Under the pieces are notes generated by a model that was not told the DNA's origin, searched no databases, and worked only from the letters and a program-made list of their open reading frames with translations. A stretch of DNA of 64,000 nt from the NCBI RefSeq assembly GCF_017873855.1, contig NZ_JAGGKR010000001.1, forward strand, positions 186,001 through 250,000, written 5' to 3'. The number at the start of each line of letters is the position of its first letter. Position 1 is the first letter of the stretch. The position numbers and the translations under genes were made by a program. Shown here piece by piece: positions 1 to 9,467 of the stretch. Source of the DNA: Methanolinea mesophila. GTDB taxonomy: Archaea; Halobacteriota; Methanomicrobia; Methanomicrobiales; Methanospirillaceae.

Positions 1-1
1 G

Positions 2-952
2 TTCTGGGGAATCAAGAACTGGGAGACCGAGGACGAGGACGATGTCCTGATCGCCAAGGAGAACTTCTGGGGACCCGACGTAGGATCCGGGATCCCGTCG
101 GGCGGACCGCACTGGGGTCCCGAGCCGATCACATCCCCCCTCATTCCCCCCTGCTACTGCCATGAGCCCGACCAGCGGAGCGATGCACTCGGCAACGGTG
201 ACAACGTGAGCCACTGGGTGGAGTACAACCCGTGGCTGTACTTCCCGTCCGATGAGATCTTCATGGACGATACCAACCCCATGTGGATGATGCGGGTGCT
301 CGGGTCCGACACCCTCGAACTCCAGAAAGGCTGGAATACTCTCTCCGTCCCCTGCACCCTCTATACCAAGGCAGACACGATATCCGAGATCTCCACGCTC
401 GGTGACTTCATCACCAACAACAACATGGTGATCGCATATTCCTGGAACGCGACCTCGGGTCTGTGGGAGAATATCGGTGCGAGTAATGCGAAGATCATCC
501 CCAGCCAGGGATACTACATCAAGATGAAGGCTCCCACCAAGTTCCCGGTGCTCTATAGCAACAGCACGTCACCCGGGCTTCCCACCTACCCTGTGGTCCA
601 GGGATGGAACCTTATCGGCGCTCCCTGGGGTATCGACCGGGTCGATGACGGCTACGGTGACGAAGGCCGCTGGGCAGTCGCAAGTCCCGAACTCGGCGAC
701 CCCGAGGCGTTCATGATGGTCTGGCAGTCGCTCGAATCCATCAAGGAAGGCAGCGGCGGGACCAAGGGAGTGGCCATCGTGATCAGCCCCTCGGTGCCCG
801 GGCAGTACGCCATCTGGAGCGAGTCGGTAACCAGCGGGTTCTGGCAGATCACGAACACCAGGGAGATGGTGACCGGAGAAGGGTACTGGGTCTACATGGT
901 GAACCCCTCGACCTACGCCGGATTCGAGATCACCCCGTTCTACTACACGTGA
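2..952 (+). CDS. Secreted beta-helix-like surface protein, C-terminal part
   Basis: The frame is open from the window edge, so the 5' end is missing and the GTG at 206 is internal. The first residues contain ENFWGP-type motifs like those that end NosD-type right-handed beta-helix repeats. The rest is a C-terminal module with two GWN-(T/L)-(L/I) turns (around 337 and 604) that ends in a GYWVYMVNP-type strand. The same module closes the next gene 3' of it, which points to a shared cell-surface or secretion role. No transmembrane anchor is seen at the C-terminus. Stop TGA at 950-952 lies 22 bases before the preferred start of the next gene, so the two are probably co-transcribed. The function is inferred only from architecture. 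Confidence 0.6.
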   Translation, partial: FWGIKNWETEDEDDVLIAKENFWGPDVGSGIPSGGPHWGPEPITSPLIPPCYCHEPDQRSDALGNGDNVSHWVEYNPWLYFPSDEIFMDDTNPMWMMRVLGSDTLELQKGWNTLSVPCTLYTKADTISEISTLGDFITNNNMVIAYSWNATSGLWENIGASNAKIIPSQGYYIKMKAPTKFPVLYSNSTSPGLPTYPVVQGWNLIGAPWGIDRVDDGYGDEGRWAVASPELGDPEAFMMVWQSLESIKEGSGGTKGVAIVISPSVPGQYAIWSESVTSGFWQITNTREMVTGEGYWVYMVNPSTYAGFEITPFYYT

Positions 953-974
953 ACGGATGGGACCAGGGGTAACC

Positions 975-3341
975 ATGTCTGAACATCACAAGAGGAAGGG
1001 GGAACAAGACTCCCCGCCTTCCTCCCCTCGCGGGGCGATGAAGCAGGGACAGAACTGGAATTTCGTGGTGCTCGTAGGAGCAGTGATATTCAGCTTCATC
1101 ATCTGCGCATCGTTCATCGCCGCGGCGGACAGTTCCCCTATCCTCCCCGCCCGGTTCTACGGCAGCGTAACCATCAACGATCAGCCTGCCCCTCCGGGCA
1201 CTCTGGTCACTGCCGTGGTCCAGGGAGGCGGGGGGAGCTATACGACGACGGTCCCCGGACGGTATGGAAGCACGTACTTCACCGATCCGAGATTCGAGGT
1301 CCAGGGGCAGATCAGCGACGGTGAGCCGATCTCGTTCTTCGTGAATGGGATACGGGCTGAATGTTACCCTGTGGCGACCCATGGGCCATGGCAGGACACG
1401 TATCCCTTCTACGCTGACGAGGAGATCAACCTCGACCTCCGGGCGGAGGGGCAGATGTGGACCATCGTAGCCTCAGCCGGAGCGGGCGGGACCATATCCC
1501 CGTCTGGCAATGTCCAGGTCATCGACGGTGCCGACCAGACGTTCTGCATCACCCCGGCCTCCTGCTACCGGATCTACGATGTCCTGGTCGACGGATCGTC
1601 CGTGGGAGCGGTCTCTGCATATACCTTCGAGGATGTGGACCGCAACCATACCATCGCCGCCAGTTTCTCACCGATCACCTACACCCTGTCCGGGTCGGCG
1701 GGATACGGCGGATCGATAAGTCCCCAGGGGAGCATGACCGTTCCCTGCGGCGGATCGCAGAACTTCACCATCACCCCCGACGAATGTTACAGGATCGCCG
1801 ATGTCCTTGTCAACGGGTATTCGGTGGGGCCGCTCGATGTTGTAGTGCTCACCAACGTCCACCAGGATTACAGCGTTGAGGCATTCTTTGCACCCATCGT
1901 CTACAGCATCTCGTCCAGTGCGGGGGCCGGAGGGTCCATTGATCCATTGGGAGAGGTCCCGGTGGCGTGCGGGGACGACCAGACCTTCATCATAGCTCCC
2001 GATTCCTGTCACACTATCGGGGACGTCCTGGTGGACGGCTCATCGGTAGGACCGGTCGGGTCCTATACGTTCTACGACCTCGACGACAACCACACCATCG
2101 CTGCGGAATTTACCACGATCACCTACACTATCGTATCCTCCGCAGGAGCGGGGGGAACGATCAGCCCGTCCGGGGAGGGTGAATTTCCCTGCGGGTCCGA
2201 CCAGACCTACCTCATCACCCCCGACCCGTGTTACATGATCAGCGATGTACTTGTGGACGGGGTATCGGTGGGACCGGTCGGGTCGATAACGTTCTACGAC
2301 CTTAACGACGACCACACCATCGCCGCCGAGTTTGCCCCGATCACCTACACGATCGTCGCCTCCGCAGGTCCCGGGGGATATATCTCGCCGTCCGGGGAAA
2401 GTGAATTTCCCTGCGGGTCCGACCAGACCTTCACCATCTCCCCCGACGGCTGCTACGTGATCGCCGACGTGCTCGTTGACGGTGTATCGGTGGGACCGGT
2501 GGGTTCCTACACATTCTATGATCTCGCCGATGACCATACCATCACCGCCGAATTTTCGGTAATCGTCTATAATTACACTGCGACCGCCGGTCCCGGGGGC
2601 TCCATTTCTCCGTCGGGCATCATCCAGGTCCCCTGCATGACAATACAATATTTCCATATCAATCCCGACAGCGGGTACCACATCGAGGATGTAGTGGTTG
2701 ACGGAGTCTCGGAAGGTCCCGTCCCGTTGTATATTTTCGGTCCCGCCGATGCGGACCACACCATAGAGGCATATTTTGCTGAAGGAGGACCCGTGTTCTT
2801 CGATGAGACCCTCTACGGCGGGTGGAATCTCTTCTCCACCCCGATCCTGCTCGAACCCGGGCATAAGAACCTCGACGAGATCTTCGCCCCGGACCAGCTG
2901 GAAAATATCGATATGATCCTCGCATGGTCGGGCTCGTACTGGTTTATCCCGGATGCAGATTACGATCTCAACCCGCTCTACGCGGTGTACGTGAAGGTTC
3001 ACGACAATGAGTCCGCGACCGCCACGATCTACCCGGCGACTTCGGTATCATCGCTCCCCGCGAGGTATCTCGAGAGCGGGCTCTCGCTGATCGGGTCCGC
3101 ACCTGCGTACAGCGGCGCCCCCTTCCCGTCGATGCCGGTCGACCAGGCACTGATCAGCATCAGGGAGGCGCCGGGCAACCTCACCGGATACACCATGGTC
3201 ATCAGCCCGGGGCTCGGCCAGCCCGCCTGGGTATACGTCCAGGGTGCGCCGGTGCAGAGCGTCCTTCCCTTCAAGGGTTACTGGGTGGTGATGGAAAACC
3301 CCGACACGCTGTTCGGGTTTTCTACCACCCCTATCGCCTAA
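975..3341 (+). CDS. Surface protein with six divergent InlB-type B repeats
   Basis: About 788 residues. ATG at 975 is preferred because AGGGGT lies 5 bases upstream; an in-frame ATG at 957 has a poorer site. An N-terminal hydrophobic segment (about 27-50) ends in AAA and looks like a signal peptide. Next comes an 80-residue domain with the FYG-V-DQP pattern shared with the next gene. Six repeats of about 70 residues follow (about 1450-2790), each with SAGAGG-I-PSG, a Cys-Gly and DVLVDG, typical of the divergent InlB B-repeat family of bacterial and archaeal surface proteins. The C-terminus repeats the GWNLFSTP module of the upstream gene. Probably a secreted adhesin or S-layer-associated protein; its ligand is unknown. 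Confidence 0.7.
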   Translation: MSEHHKRKGEQDSPPSSPRGAMKQGQNWNFVVLVGAVIFSFIICASFIAAADSSPILPARFYGSVTINDQPAPPGTLVTAVVQGGGGSYTTTVPGRYGSTYFTDPRFEVQGQISDGEPISFFVNGIRAECYPVATHGPWQDTYPFYADEEINLDLRAEGQMWTIVASAGAGGTISPSGNVQVIDGADQTFCITPASCYRIYDVLVDGSSVGAVSAYTFEDVDRNHTIAASFSPITYTLSGSAGYGGSISPQGSMTVPCGGSQNFTITPDECYRIADVLVNGYSVGPLDVVVLTNVHQDYSVEAFFAPIVYSISSSAGAGGSIDPLGEVPVACGDDQTFIIAPDSCHTIGDVLVDGSSVGPVGSYTFYDLDDNHTIAAEFTTITYTIVSSAGAGGTISPSGEGEFPCGSDQTYLITPDPCYMISDVLVDGVSVGPVGSITFYDLNDDHTIAAEFAPITYTIVASAGPGGYISPSGESEFPCGSDQTFTISPDGCYVIADVLVDGVSVGPVGSYTFYDLADDHTITAEFSVIVYNYTATAGPGGSISPSGIIQVPCMTIQYFHINPDSGYHIEDVVVDGVSEGPVPLYIFGPADADHTIEAYFAEGGPVFFDETLYGGWNLFSTPILLEPGHKNLDEIFAPDQLENIDMILAWSGSYWFIPDADYDLNPLYAVYVKVHDNESATATIYPATSVSSLPARYLESGLSLIGSAPAYSGAPFPSMPVDQALISIREAPGNLTGYTMVISPGLGQPAWVYVQGAPVQSVLPFKGYWVVMENPDTLFGFSTTPIA

Positions 3342-3417
3342 ATTTATGAGGTAAAAGAGAAATAAAGTGTTATTACATGTGGAAAGAGGAAAAAACCAAC
3401 TTTCCGAGGTAATGATC

Positions 3418-4242
3418 ATGAAGAAAGGAATACTCCCCGTCATTGCTACCCTCGTCATCCTGCTCTCCTGCGTGGCCGTGGCCACGGCAGCCGACCAGCA
3501 GCCCACGCTTCCCCACGTGTTCTATGGCGCAATCGTAATGCCCGATGATCAACCTGTACCGGTTAACCAGGTCGTCGAAGTCCACGGCGAAGGTATCGCA
3601 ACCGGCATCGCCGGAAACCCGCTCCTCTCTGGCGAAGGAGGATTCGGAAGCAGTGGCGCGACCTCTCCGAAGCTGATGGCCCAGGGAGCCATCGCGGCAG
3701 GCACTCCGCTCACGTTCACCGTCGGCGGAGTCCCGGCACAGATCTATGTGGTCTCGAATCCGGACGGGTGGCAGGACAGCATACCGTACGCACCCGGCGA
3801 GGTCACGGTGGTGACCCTCCGCATCAACACGACACTGACCGCAGGGACCACCCCCACCAATGTCTATGTCTATCCCACGGTAACGCTGAATGAGGGAAGC
3901 GTCGTTGCGTACAACGAAGTCGTCGGTACCGGCGGGGTCCAGTCCACCGGAGGAGCCGTGAACCCCGGATCGGTACCGGCATACACGACCCCCCCCACTC
4001 GTTCGCCCGGAGTTTCGGGAACCTCTTCCTCCTCCGGTGAAGTATCCGGTGCAGCAGCGTTACAGGGCGGAAACGGCGCGGCGTCCCCCGGCCTTGTCCA
4101 GGCACAGAGCCCGTCCGAAGGACAGCCGATCCCCGCGTCCTGGTACATCGGAGGCATCCTGATCATCGTGATCATCGCCATAGGCGGGTTCTACTTCGGC
4201 AGGATGAAAAAAGAGGGTTCGGACAAGAACGAGAAGAAATAA
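3418..4242 (+). CDS. Membrane-anchored surface protein with FYG-DQP domain
   Basis: 274 residues. ATG at 3418 has GAGGT 7 bases upstream, so it is preferred over ATG at 3412 or farther upstream. There is a signal peptide (residues 1-25, ending ATAA), then a beta-rich domain of about 90 residues with LPHVFYGAI and DDQPVP, homologous to the N-terminal domain of the preceding protein. A Ser/Gly/Thr-rich spacer (about 180-235) leads to a C-terminal transmembrane helix (WYIGGILIIVIIAIGG) and a short basic/acidic tail. The topology suggests an outside-facing domain on a flexible stalk. It follows the repeat protein by 76 bases and could anchor it at the membrane; that link is inference. Confidence 0.65.
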   Translation: MKKGILPVIATLVILLSCVAVATAADQQPTLPHVFYGAIVMPDDQPVPVNQVVEVHGEGIATGIAGNPLLSGEGGFGSSGATSPKLMAQGAIAAGTPLTFTVGGVPAQIYVVSNPDGWQDSIPYAPGEVTVVTLRINTTLTAGTTPTNVYVYPTVTLNEGSVVAYNEVVGTGGVQSTGGAVNPGSVPAYTTPPTRSPGVSGTSSSSGEVSGAAALQGGNGAASPGLVQAQSPSEGQPIPASWYIGGILIIVIIAIGGFYFGRMKKEGSDKNEKK

Positions 4243-4252
4243 TTTTTTTTTT
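4243..4252 (+). terminator. T-run terminator
   Basis: Ten consecutive T residues directly follow the stop codon of the membrane-anchored surface protein, as expected of an archaeal intrinsic terminator. Confidence 0.6.
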
Positions 4253-4577
4253 GGAACACTGCGGGCCCCGACTATCCGCTCCCCGATCGCGGGCCCCGGG
4301 TGTTCCGGTACACCGCCCAAAATTTTACCCGGTCCTGTTCCGGATCCGCATTTCTCAAAAACCGGGCTCGCCGTTTTTTCGTTGAACCTTCCCTATCCGA
4401 TCATTTTAAGTACGTGTATGTAAAACTTCCTTTACATATCACCGCGGCAGGACCGGAATACCGGACCGGCGCACCCTCGCCATGGGGAGTACCCGGCCAG
4501 GACGATCACGACGACGAAACGGCCGGCACTTCGGGAGCCGGGCGGTAATCGGTCCTGTTCTCATCCGAGGACGAAAT
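4253..4577. other. Intergenic region with protease promoter
   Basis: No convincing gene is seen. ATTTTAAGTA near 4404 resembles a TATA box for the protease gene, though it would leave a leader well over 100 bases long. A short open frame at 4300-4548 lacks a ribosome binding site and family features. Confidence 0.35.
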
Positions 4578-6989
4578 ATGGCTGTTCACCCTGTACGATA
4601 TACCACATTTTTCCTGATCGCGATCCTGATTTTTTCGTATGTGTCCGCAGATCAGGGTAGTTCTGCCGCCATCACGGACGGGACCGGCCTCTCCGGAGAT
4701 CGGAGCGGAGCGGGCGCCGTTACCGCATTCTCTTCGTACTCCTCGCTCCTTCTCGAGGAAAAGAGTACCGTGTCGTCATCGCCGGGAACCGTCATAGGGC
4801 AGGGAGAAGAAGAACCGGCGTCATCTTTTCTGTTCGAAACCCTCGGGACCACACTCCTCGGTACCCTGCGGGAGCGGGTATCCCCCCTCCAGGCATATGT
4901 CGAGGGAAAGCAGGCAGCCGCTCTCGCCGGGATCACGACCGTCCAGTTTACCAGTCTCAACAAGACGGTTGAATTCGAGCTCTCTCCTATCAACCCCGAT
5001 TTCCTCGAATATCTCAATACCCAGGGATCGGAACAGGGGAGCGGCGTCCACGCCCTGGGGTACGTCCCCCCGCCCGCGGACCTCTCCCAGAACAAGGGAA
5101 AGCAGGTGAGTTCGTTCGACGAGAGCTTCAGTTCCGCCCTGCAGTCCCTGCGGGCCGAGTACGTTACCGCAGCGTCCGGAGCTGATTCCGCGACCGTCTC
5201 CGCACAGAGCGGGGGGACCTCGTTCGACCTCCGCAACCAGGGGAAGGTGACCGACGTAAAAGACCAGGGGCAGTGCGGGAGCTGCTGGGCCTTCGCCTCG
5301 CTCGCATCGCTCGAGTCGACCCTCCGCCCGGGGGAGACCTGGGACCTCTCCGAGAACAACATGAAAAATACCCATGGATACGACCTCACGCCCTGCCAGG
5401 GCGGGAACTACATCATGTCGACCGGGTACCTGACCAGGTGGAGCGGCCCGGTCACCGAGTCGCAGGACCCGTACGTGGCAGGGTCGGGCACGTCGTCCAC
5501 AACCTCCACGCCGGTGAAACATGTCCAGGAGGTGATCTACCTCCCGGCGAGGAGCGGCCCGCTGGACAACCAGAACATCAAACTGGCGCTCCAGGAGAAA
5601 GGAGCGGTATACTCATCGATCCGGTGGGAGGACTCGTGTTACAACGCAAGGACCGCGAGTTACTACTACGGCGGGGCCTCCATCTCCAACCACGCGGTCA
5701 CTATCGTGGGCTGGGACGACAACTACGACCGGTCAAACTTTGCGAAGGCCCCTTCGGGGAACGGGGCGTTCATCGTGAAGAACAGCTGGGGACCCGACTG
5801 GGGTGACCAGGGGTACTTCTACGTTTCCTATTACGACAGCCGGATCGGAGGAGAAGGAGCCATATTCACCGCTGAGAGCCAGAACAACTATGAAAACCAG
5901 TACGAGTACGACCCCCTCGGGTGGGTGGTGAGTTACGGCCTGAACAGCGACAGCGCCTACTTCGCCAATGTCTTCACCTCCGAAGGCCAGGAAGACCTGG
6001 CCGCCATATCGTTCTATACCGTTGCCACGAACGCCCAGTGGAAGGCCACGGTCTATACCGGGGTCTCCGGGGGGCCGGTCAGCAGGACGCCGGCGGCCAC
6101 GGTCTCCGGGACCTTCGGCATGCCCGGATATCATACCGTAACGCTGGATAACCCCGTCCCGTTGAAGAAAGGGGAGAAATTTTCGGTGGTGGTCTGGATA
6201 CAGACCCCCGGATACGAGTACCCGGTCGCAGTGGAGTATCCCTACAAGGGATTCTCAAGCAAGGCGACCGCCCACAAGGGCGAGAGCTACGTGAGCACGG
6301 ACGGCAGTACCTGGACGGACATCACCACCACCCTCGCCAACACCAATGTCTGCCTGAAAGCGTTCACCGTGGCCGGTTCCTCGCAGCCGACACCCACGGT
6401 CACTCCTACCCCGACCGTATCACCCACGCCGAGCCCCTCGCCGACTCCCTCCCCGACCCCCGTGGTCACGGATCGCACGGCTCCCCGGGTGAGCATCACC
6501 GCTCCCCGGTCCTATAGCAGCGTGACCCCCGGGGAGTCCGTTGAGGTCCGGTGGACCGCGACCGACTCGGGCGGGATAGCCACGGTAATCCTCGAGTATT
6601 CGACGGACCACGGGGCGGACTGGACCAGGGCCGCAACGGGCCTCGCCTCCTCGGGCACGTACTCCCTGAAGGTCCCCGACGACGCCTCGGGGACGCTGCA
6701 GGTCCGGGTCACCGCGACCGACAAGGCAGGGAACGCGGGGAGCGCGACAAAGACCCTGATGGTGAAGTCCGCGTCCGGAGGTATCTCGGACTTCCTCTCC
6801 TCCCGGACGGAGGCGGCTCCCGTTCCCCTGCCTACTTTTACCCGCACAGCCATCACCGCGGGCTCAACCGTCGGCTCGTTCCAGTCCGAGGCGGGGACGC
6901 TCCTTGCACGGTGGGAAGACGACGCGGTCTCCTTCCCGGCGGTCGCCCGTGCCCTGAAGCAAGAAACCAATATCCCCGCGACCAAATAA
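4578..6989 (+). CDS. Secreted papain-like cysteine protease (C1A) with C-terminal adhesion domains
   Basis: 803 residues. ATG at 4578 has GAGG 7 bases upstream and starts a clear signal peptide (1-24). A propeptide-like region runs to about 215. The peptidase C1A domain shows the catalytic set: Cys236 in QGQCGSCWAFAS, His372 in NHAVTIVGWDD and Asn402 in KNSWGPDWGDQGY. Next comes a lectin-like jelly-roll domain (about 425-590) of the type found behind such proteases in methanogens. A Pro/Thr-rich linker (about 597-625) and a fibronectin/Ig-like domain (about 630-735) follow. No membrane anchor is seen. Likely an extracellular protease for protein nutrition or surface processing. Confidence 0.85.
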   Translation: MAVHPVRYTTFFLIAILIFSYVSADQGSSAAITDGTGLSGDRSGAGAVTAFSSYSSLLLEEKSTVSSSPGTVIGQGEEEPASSFLFETLGTTLLGTLRERVSPLQAYVEGKQAAALAGITTVQFTSLNKTVEFELSPINPDFLEYLNTQGSEQGSGVHALGYVPPPADLSQNKGKQVSSFDESFSSALQSLRAEYVTAASGADSATVSAQSGGTSFDLRNQGKVTDVKDQGQCGSCWAFASLASLESTLRPGETWDLSENNMKNTHGYDLTPCQGGNYIMSTGYLTRWSGPVTESQDPYVAGSGTSSTTSTPVKHVQEVIYLPARSGPLDNQNIKLALQEKGAVYSSIRWEDSCYNARTASYYYGGASISNHAVTIVGWDDNYDRSNFAKAPSGNGAFIVKNSWGPDWGDQGYFYVSYYDSRIGGEGAIFTAESQNNYENQYEYDPLGWVVSYGLNSDSAYFANVFTSEGQEDLAAISFYTVATNAQWKATVYTGVSGGPVSRTPAATVSGTFGMPGYHTVTLDNPVPLKKGEKFSVVVWIQTPGYEYPVAVEYPYKGFSSKATAHKGESYVSTDGSTWTDITTTLANTNVCLKAFTVAGSSQPTPTVTPTPTVSPTPSPSPTPSPTPVVTDRTAPRVSITAPRSYSSVTPGESVEVRWTATDSGGIATVILEYSTDHGADWTRAATGLASSGTYSLKVPDDASGTLQVRVTATDKAGNAGSATKTLMVKSASGGISDFLSSRTEAAPVPLPTFTRTAITAGSTVGSFQSEAGTLLARWEDDAVSFPAVARALKQETNIPATK

Positions 6990-6995
6990 CGTGGT

Positions 6996-8009
6996 GTGAT
7001 ACCCCTGGAGCGAACCCCTCCCACCCCGGAACCTTCCCTTTCTCCGGGCTGCGTGCTGTGCCACGAAGGCGCGAAAATGGTCCTCTTCGTGACGGGCACC
7101 TGCAGGAAGGCCTGCTGGTACTGCCCGCTCTCGAAGGAGCGCAAAGGGCATGACCGGGTGTACGCGAACGAGAAGTGCATCGCGACTCCCGGGGATGCCG
7201 TCGCCGAGGCACGGAGGATGAGCGCACTGGGAACAGGGGTCACCGGGGGGGAACCCCTGGACAAACTCGACCGCGTGGTGGAATACTGCAGGGCCCTGAA
7301 GAGGGAGTTGGGACCCGGGCACCAGATCCACCTCTACACCGCCCTCGCACCCACCAGGGACCAGCTGGAGAGGCTGTCGGGCCTCGTCGACGAGATCCGG
7401 CTCCACCCCCCGCACGACCAGTGGGAGACCATCGCCCAGAGCGATTTTATCGCGTCCGCCCGCCTTGCAAAGCACATGGGGTTCGTCACCGGTATCGAGG
7501 TCCCCTCCCTTCCGGGGATGGACCTCCTGGAAGCAGCACTCCCCTATCTCGATTTTCTCAATATCAACGAGCTGGAATGGGGAGAGAGCAACGCGGAAGA
7601 GATGCGGAGAAGGGGCATGGTCCCCGAGGACGGGGTGCATAACGCGGTCATGGGCGCAAGGGAATGGGGCGCCGGGCTGTGCTCCCACCAAAAAGTCCAC
7701 TGGTGCTCGTCGGGCTTCAAGGACTCGGTCCAGCTACGAAAGCGCCTGCTGCGAATCGCCCGGAACACCGCACGCCCGTTCGACGAGGTCACCGAGGACG
7801 GGACCGTGGTATACGGGCTGGTCGAGGGACTCGGGGAAGTCCCGGAGATCATCCGCGAACTCGGGGATGACGGGTACGAGCTCCGGGAAGAAGGATTGGA
7901 GACCGCGTGGTGGATCCTTGCCGAGCATGGAGACGAGATCTCCGGTACCCGGTACATCGTGGAGAGGTATCCCGACCGGGGAATCATCGTGGAGGTGACA
8001 CCGCTCTGA
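6996..8009 (+). CDS. Radical SAM protein related to pyruvate formate-lyase activating enzymes (COG2108 type)
   Basis: 337 residues from GTG at 6996. The start lies 6 bases after the protease stop and has no good ribosome binding site, so it is uncertain; the conserved N-terminal CVLCHEG must be included. The CRKACWYC segment supplies the CxxxCxxC cluster motif that binds the [4Fe-4S] cluster and S-adenosylmethionine. A second Cys pair (CVLC) near residue 14 could hold a structural metal. GTGVTGGEPL is the glycine-rich SAM-binding strand. It overlaps uppS in a TGATG junction, so the two are translationally coupled. The substrate is unknown; the coupling hints at, but does not prove, a role in lipid or envelope chemistry. 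Confidence 0.75.
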   Translation: MIPLERTPPTPEPSLSPGCVLCHEGAKMVLFVTGTCRKACWYCPLSKERKGHDRVYANEKCIATPGDAVAEARRMSALGTGVTGGEPLDKLDRVVEYCRALKRELGPGHQIHLYTALAPTRDQLERLSGLVDEIRLHPPHDQWETIAQSDFIASARLAKHMGFVTGIEVPSLPGMDLLEAALPYLDFLNINELEWGESNAEEMRRRGMVPEDGVHNAVMGAREWGAGLCSHQKVHWCSSGFKDSVQLRKRLLRIARNTARPFDEVTEDGTVVYGLVEGLGEVPEIIRELGDDGYELREEGLETAWWILAEHGDEISGTRYIVERYPDRGIIVEVTPL

Positions 8010-8779
8010 TGCTCCGGAGTATCGCGGACTCGCTGTACGAGCGGAGACTCCTGCTCCAGTGCCGCCACATCCCCCGGCACATCGCCATCATCCAGGACGG
8101 GAACCGCAGGTTCGCCCGCATGATGAAGATGCAGAAGAGCGAGGGGCACCGGCTCGGGGCTGACCGCACCGAGGAGATGCTCGACTGGGCGAGCGAACTC
8201 GGGATCCGGTACATCACCCTCTACTCGTTCTCCACCGAGAACTTCAACCGGGAATCCGAGGAGGTGAAGATGCTCTTCGCGCTCTTCAAGAACAAGTTCA
8301 CCAGCATCACCTCCGACCACCGCGTGCACAGGAAGCACATCAGGGTGCAGATGGTGGGTGACCGTTCGCTCCTTCCGAAAGACCTCCTCGGGGCGATCGA
8401 GGCCGCGGAGGAGTCTACCGCAGGGTACACCGACTTTTACCTTAACATCGCGCTCGCGTACGGAGGGAGGAACGAGATCGTCCGGGCGACAAGAAATATT
8501 CTCCGGGAAGTGTACGACGGGAGCTGTGCTCCGGAGGAGATCGACCCCGACCGGTTCGAGCAGAACCTCCACGCGGGGAGGAACCTCCCCCCGGTGGACC
8601 TCATCATCCGGACCGGGAACGAGTACCGGACCTCAAACTTCCTCCCCTGGCTTGCGAACGGTCACGAATGTGCCGTCTATTTCTGCGCCCCCTACTGGCC
8701 GATGTTCCGGAAGATCGACCTCCTCCGTGCGATCAGGCTCTACTCCCAACGGGTGGAGTCAAAGGCAGGTAATTCCTGA
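8009..8779 (+). CDS. uppS: Cis-prenyltransferase (undecaprenyl diphosphate synthase family), catalytic subunit
   Basis: 256 residues. ATG at 8009 overlaps the upstream stop and follows GGAGGTGA (7991-7998), a near-perfect ribosome binding site. HIAIIQDGNRRFA carries the catalytic Asp30 and phosphate-binding residues, followed by GHRLGADR, YSFSTENFNR and IRTGNEYRTSNFLPW, all hallmarks of the family. It condenses isopentenyl diphosphate onto an allylic primer to give the polyprenyl carrier for glycan and S-layer glycoprotein assembly. The C-terminus (QRVESKAGNS) lacks the RxG motif of homodimeric enzymes. The convergent neighbour at 8826-9467 has RxG but no DGN, so the two probably form a heteromer. 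Confidence 0.88.
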   Translation: MLRSIADSLYERRLLLQCRHIPRHIAIIQDGNRRFARMMKMQKSEGHRLGADRTEEMLDWASELGIRYITLYSFSTENFNRESEEVKMLFALFKNKFTSITSDHRVHRKHIRVQMVGDRSLLPKDLLGAIEAAEESTAGYTDFYLNIALAYGGRNEIVRATRNILREVYDGSCAPEEIDPDRFEQNLHAGRNLPPVDLIIRTGNEYRTSNFLPWLANGHECAVYFCAPYWPMFRKIDLLRAIRLYSQRVESKAGNS

Positions 8780-8825
8780 TCGTGAAGTCCCGTGCCAGGG
8801 AAAAAACCGAAAAATCAGTTGGATT

Positions 8826-9467
8826 TTATTTTCCGAACCTTCGCGCCCTCGACTGGTAGTCGCGGAGCGCACGAAGGAAGTCCACTTTCCGGAACCCCCT
8901 CCAGTTGATGTCCGAGAAGAAGAGCTCCGAATATACCGACTGCCAGATGAGGAAATCGGTGAGGTGGTCTCCCCCGGTCTTGATCACCAGGTCCGGGCTG
9001 TAGGAGAAGGTCAGGAACCGCTCGAAGGTCTCCTCGGTGACCGATTCCGGGGGGATGCGGTCGTTCGCCATCCTCCTGATGCATTCCACGATCTCCTCGC
9101 GCCCGCTCTTCCCCACCGCGACACATACGTGCATCCCGGAACCTGAGACCGTCTTCTCCTCTCCCGAATGGAGTTCGAGCCGGGCGATCTTCTCCACCTT
9201 CCGTATCTCGGGGAGAATGGGTTCGAGCGAACCGGGGTCCGTGGTGCTGATGTGAAACGTGAGGCTCACGATACCGGGAATTTCGTTTTCCCCCGCACTT
9301 TCGGCCCTGCTCCGCACGATGTGACTGATATCCCTGCTCCACCGGGTCACCTCGAGGATCCTCTGGGGGGCGAGCCGCACGTCCTGCTCGCTCAGCATAA
9401 AGCAGATATGCCCGGGGAGGAGGGAGATCCTTCGGAGCAGCGCCCGTTCGTAGAGCCAGTAGAGCAC
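8826..9467 (-). CDS. Cis-prenyltransferase-like partner subunit lacking the catalytic DGN motif
   Basis: 213 residues from GTG at 9467, which directly abuts the polX stop (TAG, 9468-9470); GGAGTGG lies just upstream. The C-terminal half is clearly of the undecaprenyl diphosphate synthase family: SELFFSDINWRGF, KVDFLRALRDYQ and a final ARRFG. The N-terminal LPGHICFMLSEQD lines up with IPRHIAIIQDGNR of the neighbouring enzyme, but SEQ replaces the catalytic DGN. It is therefore unlikely to be active alone. It keeps the RxG end that the catalytic neighbour lacks, the same split as in eukaryotic NgBR/DHDDS and, from memory, a Methanosarcina pair. The adaptor role is inferred. Confidence 0.72.
   Translation of the reverse strand: MLYWLYERALLRRISLLPGHICFMLSEQDVRLAPQRILEVTRWSRDISHIVRSRAESAGENEIPGIVSLTFHISTTDPGSLEPILPEIRKVEKIARLELHSGEEKTVSGSGMHVCVAVGKSGREEIVECIRRMANDRIPPESVTEETFERFLTFSYSPDLVIKTGGDHLTDFLIWQSVYSELFFSDINWRGFRKVDFLRALRDYQSRARRFGK

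Noticed and set aside
4300-4548. 82-codon open frame
   Set aside because: No ribosome binding site and no family features; it overlaps the promoter region of the protease gene.
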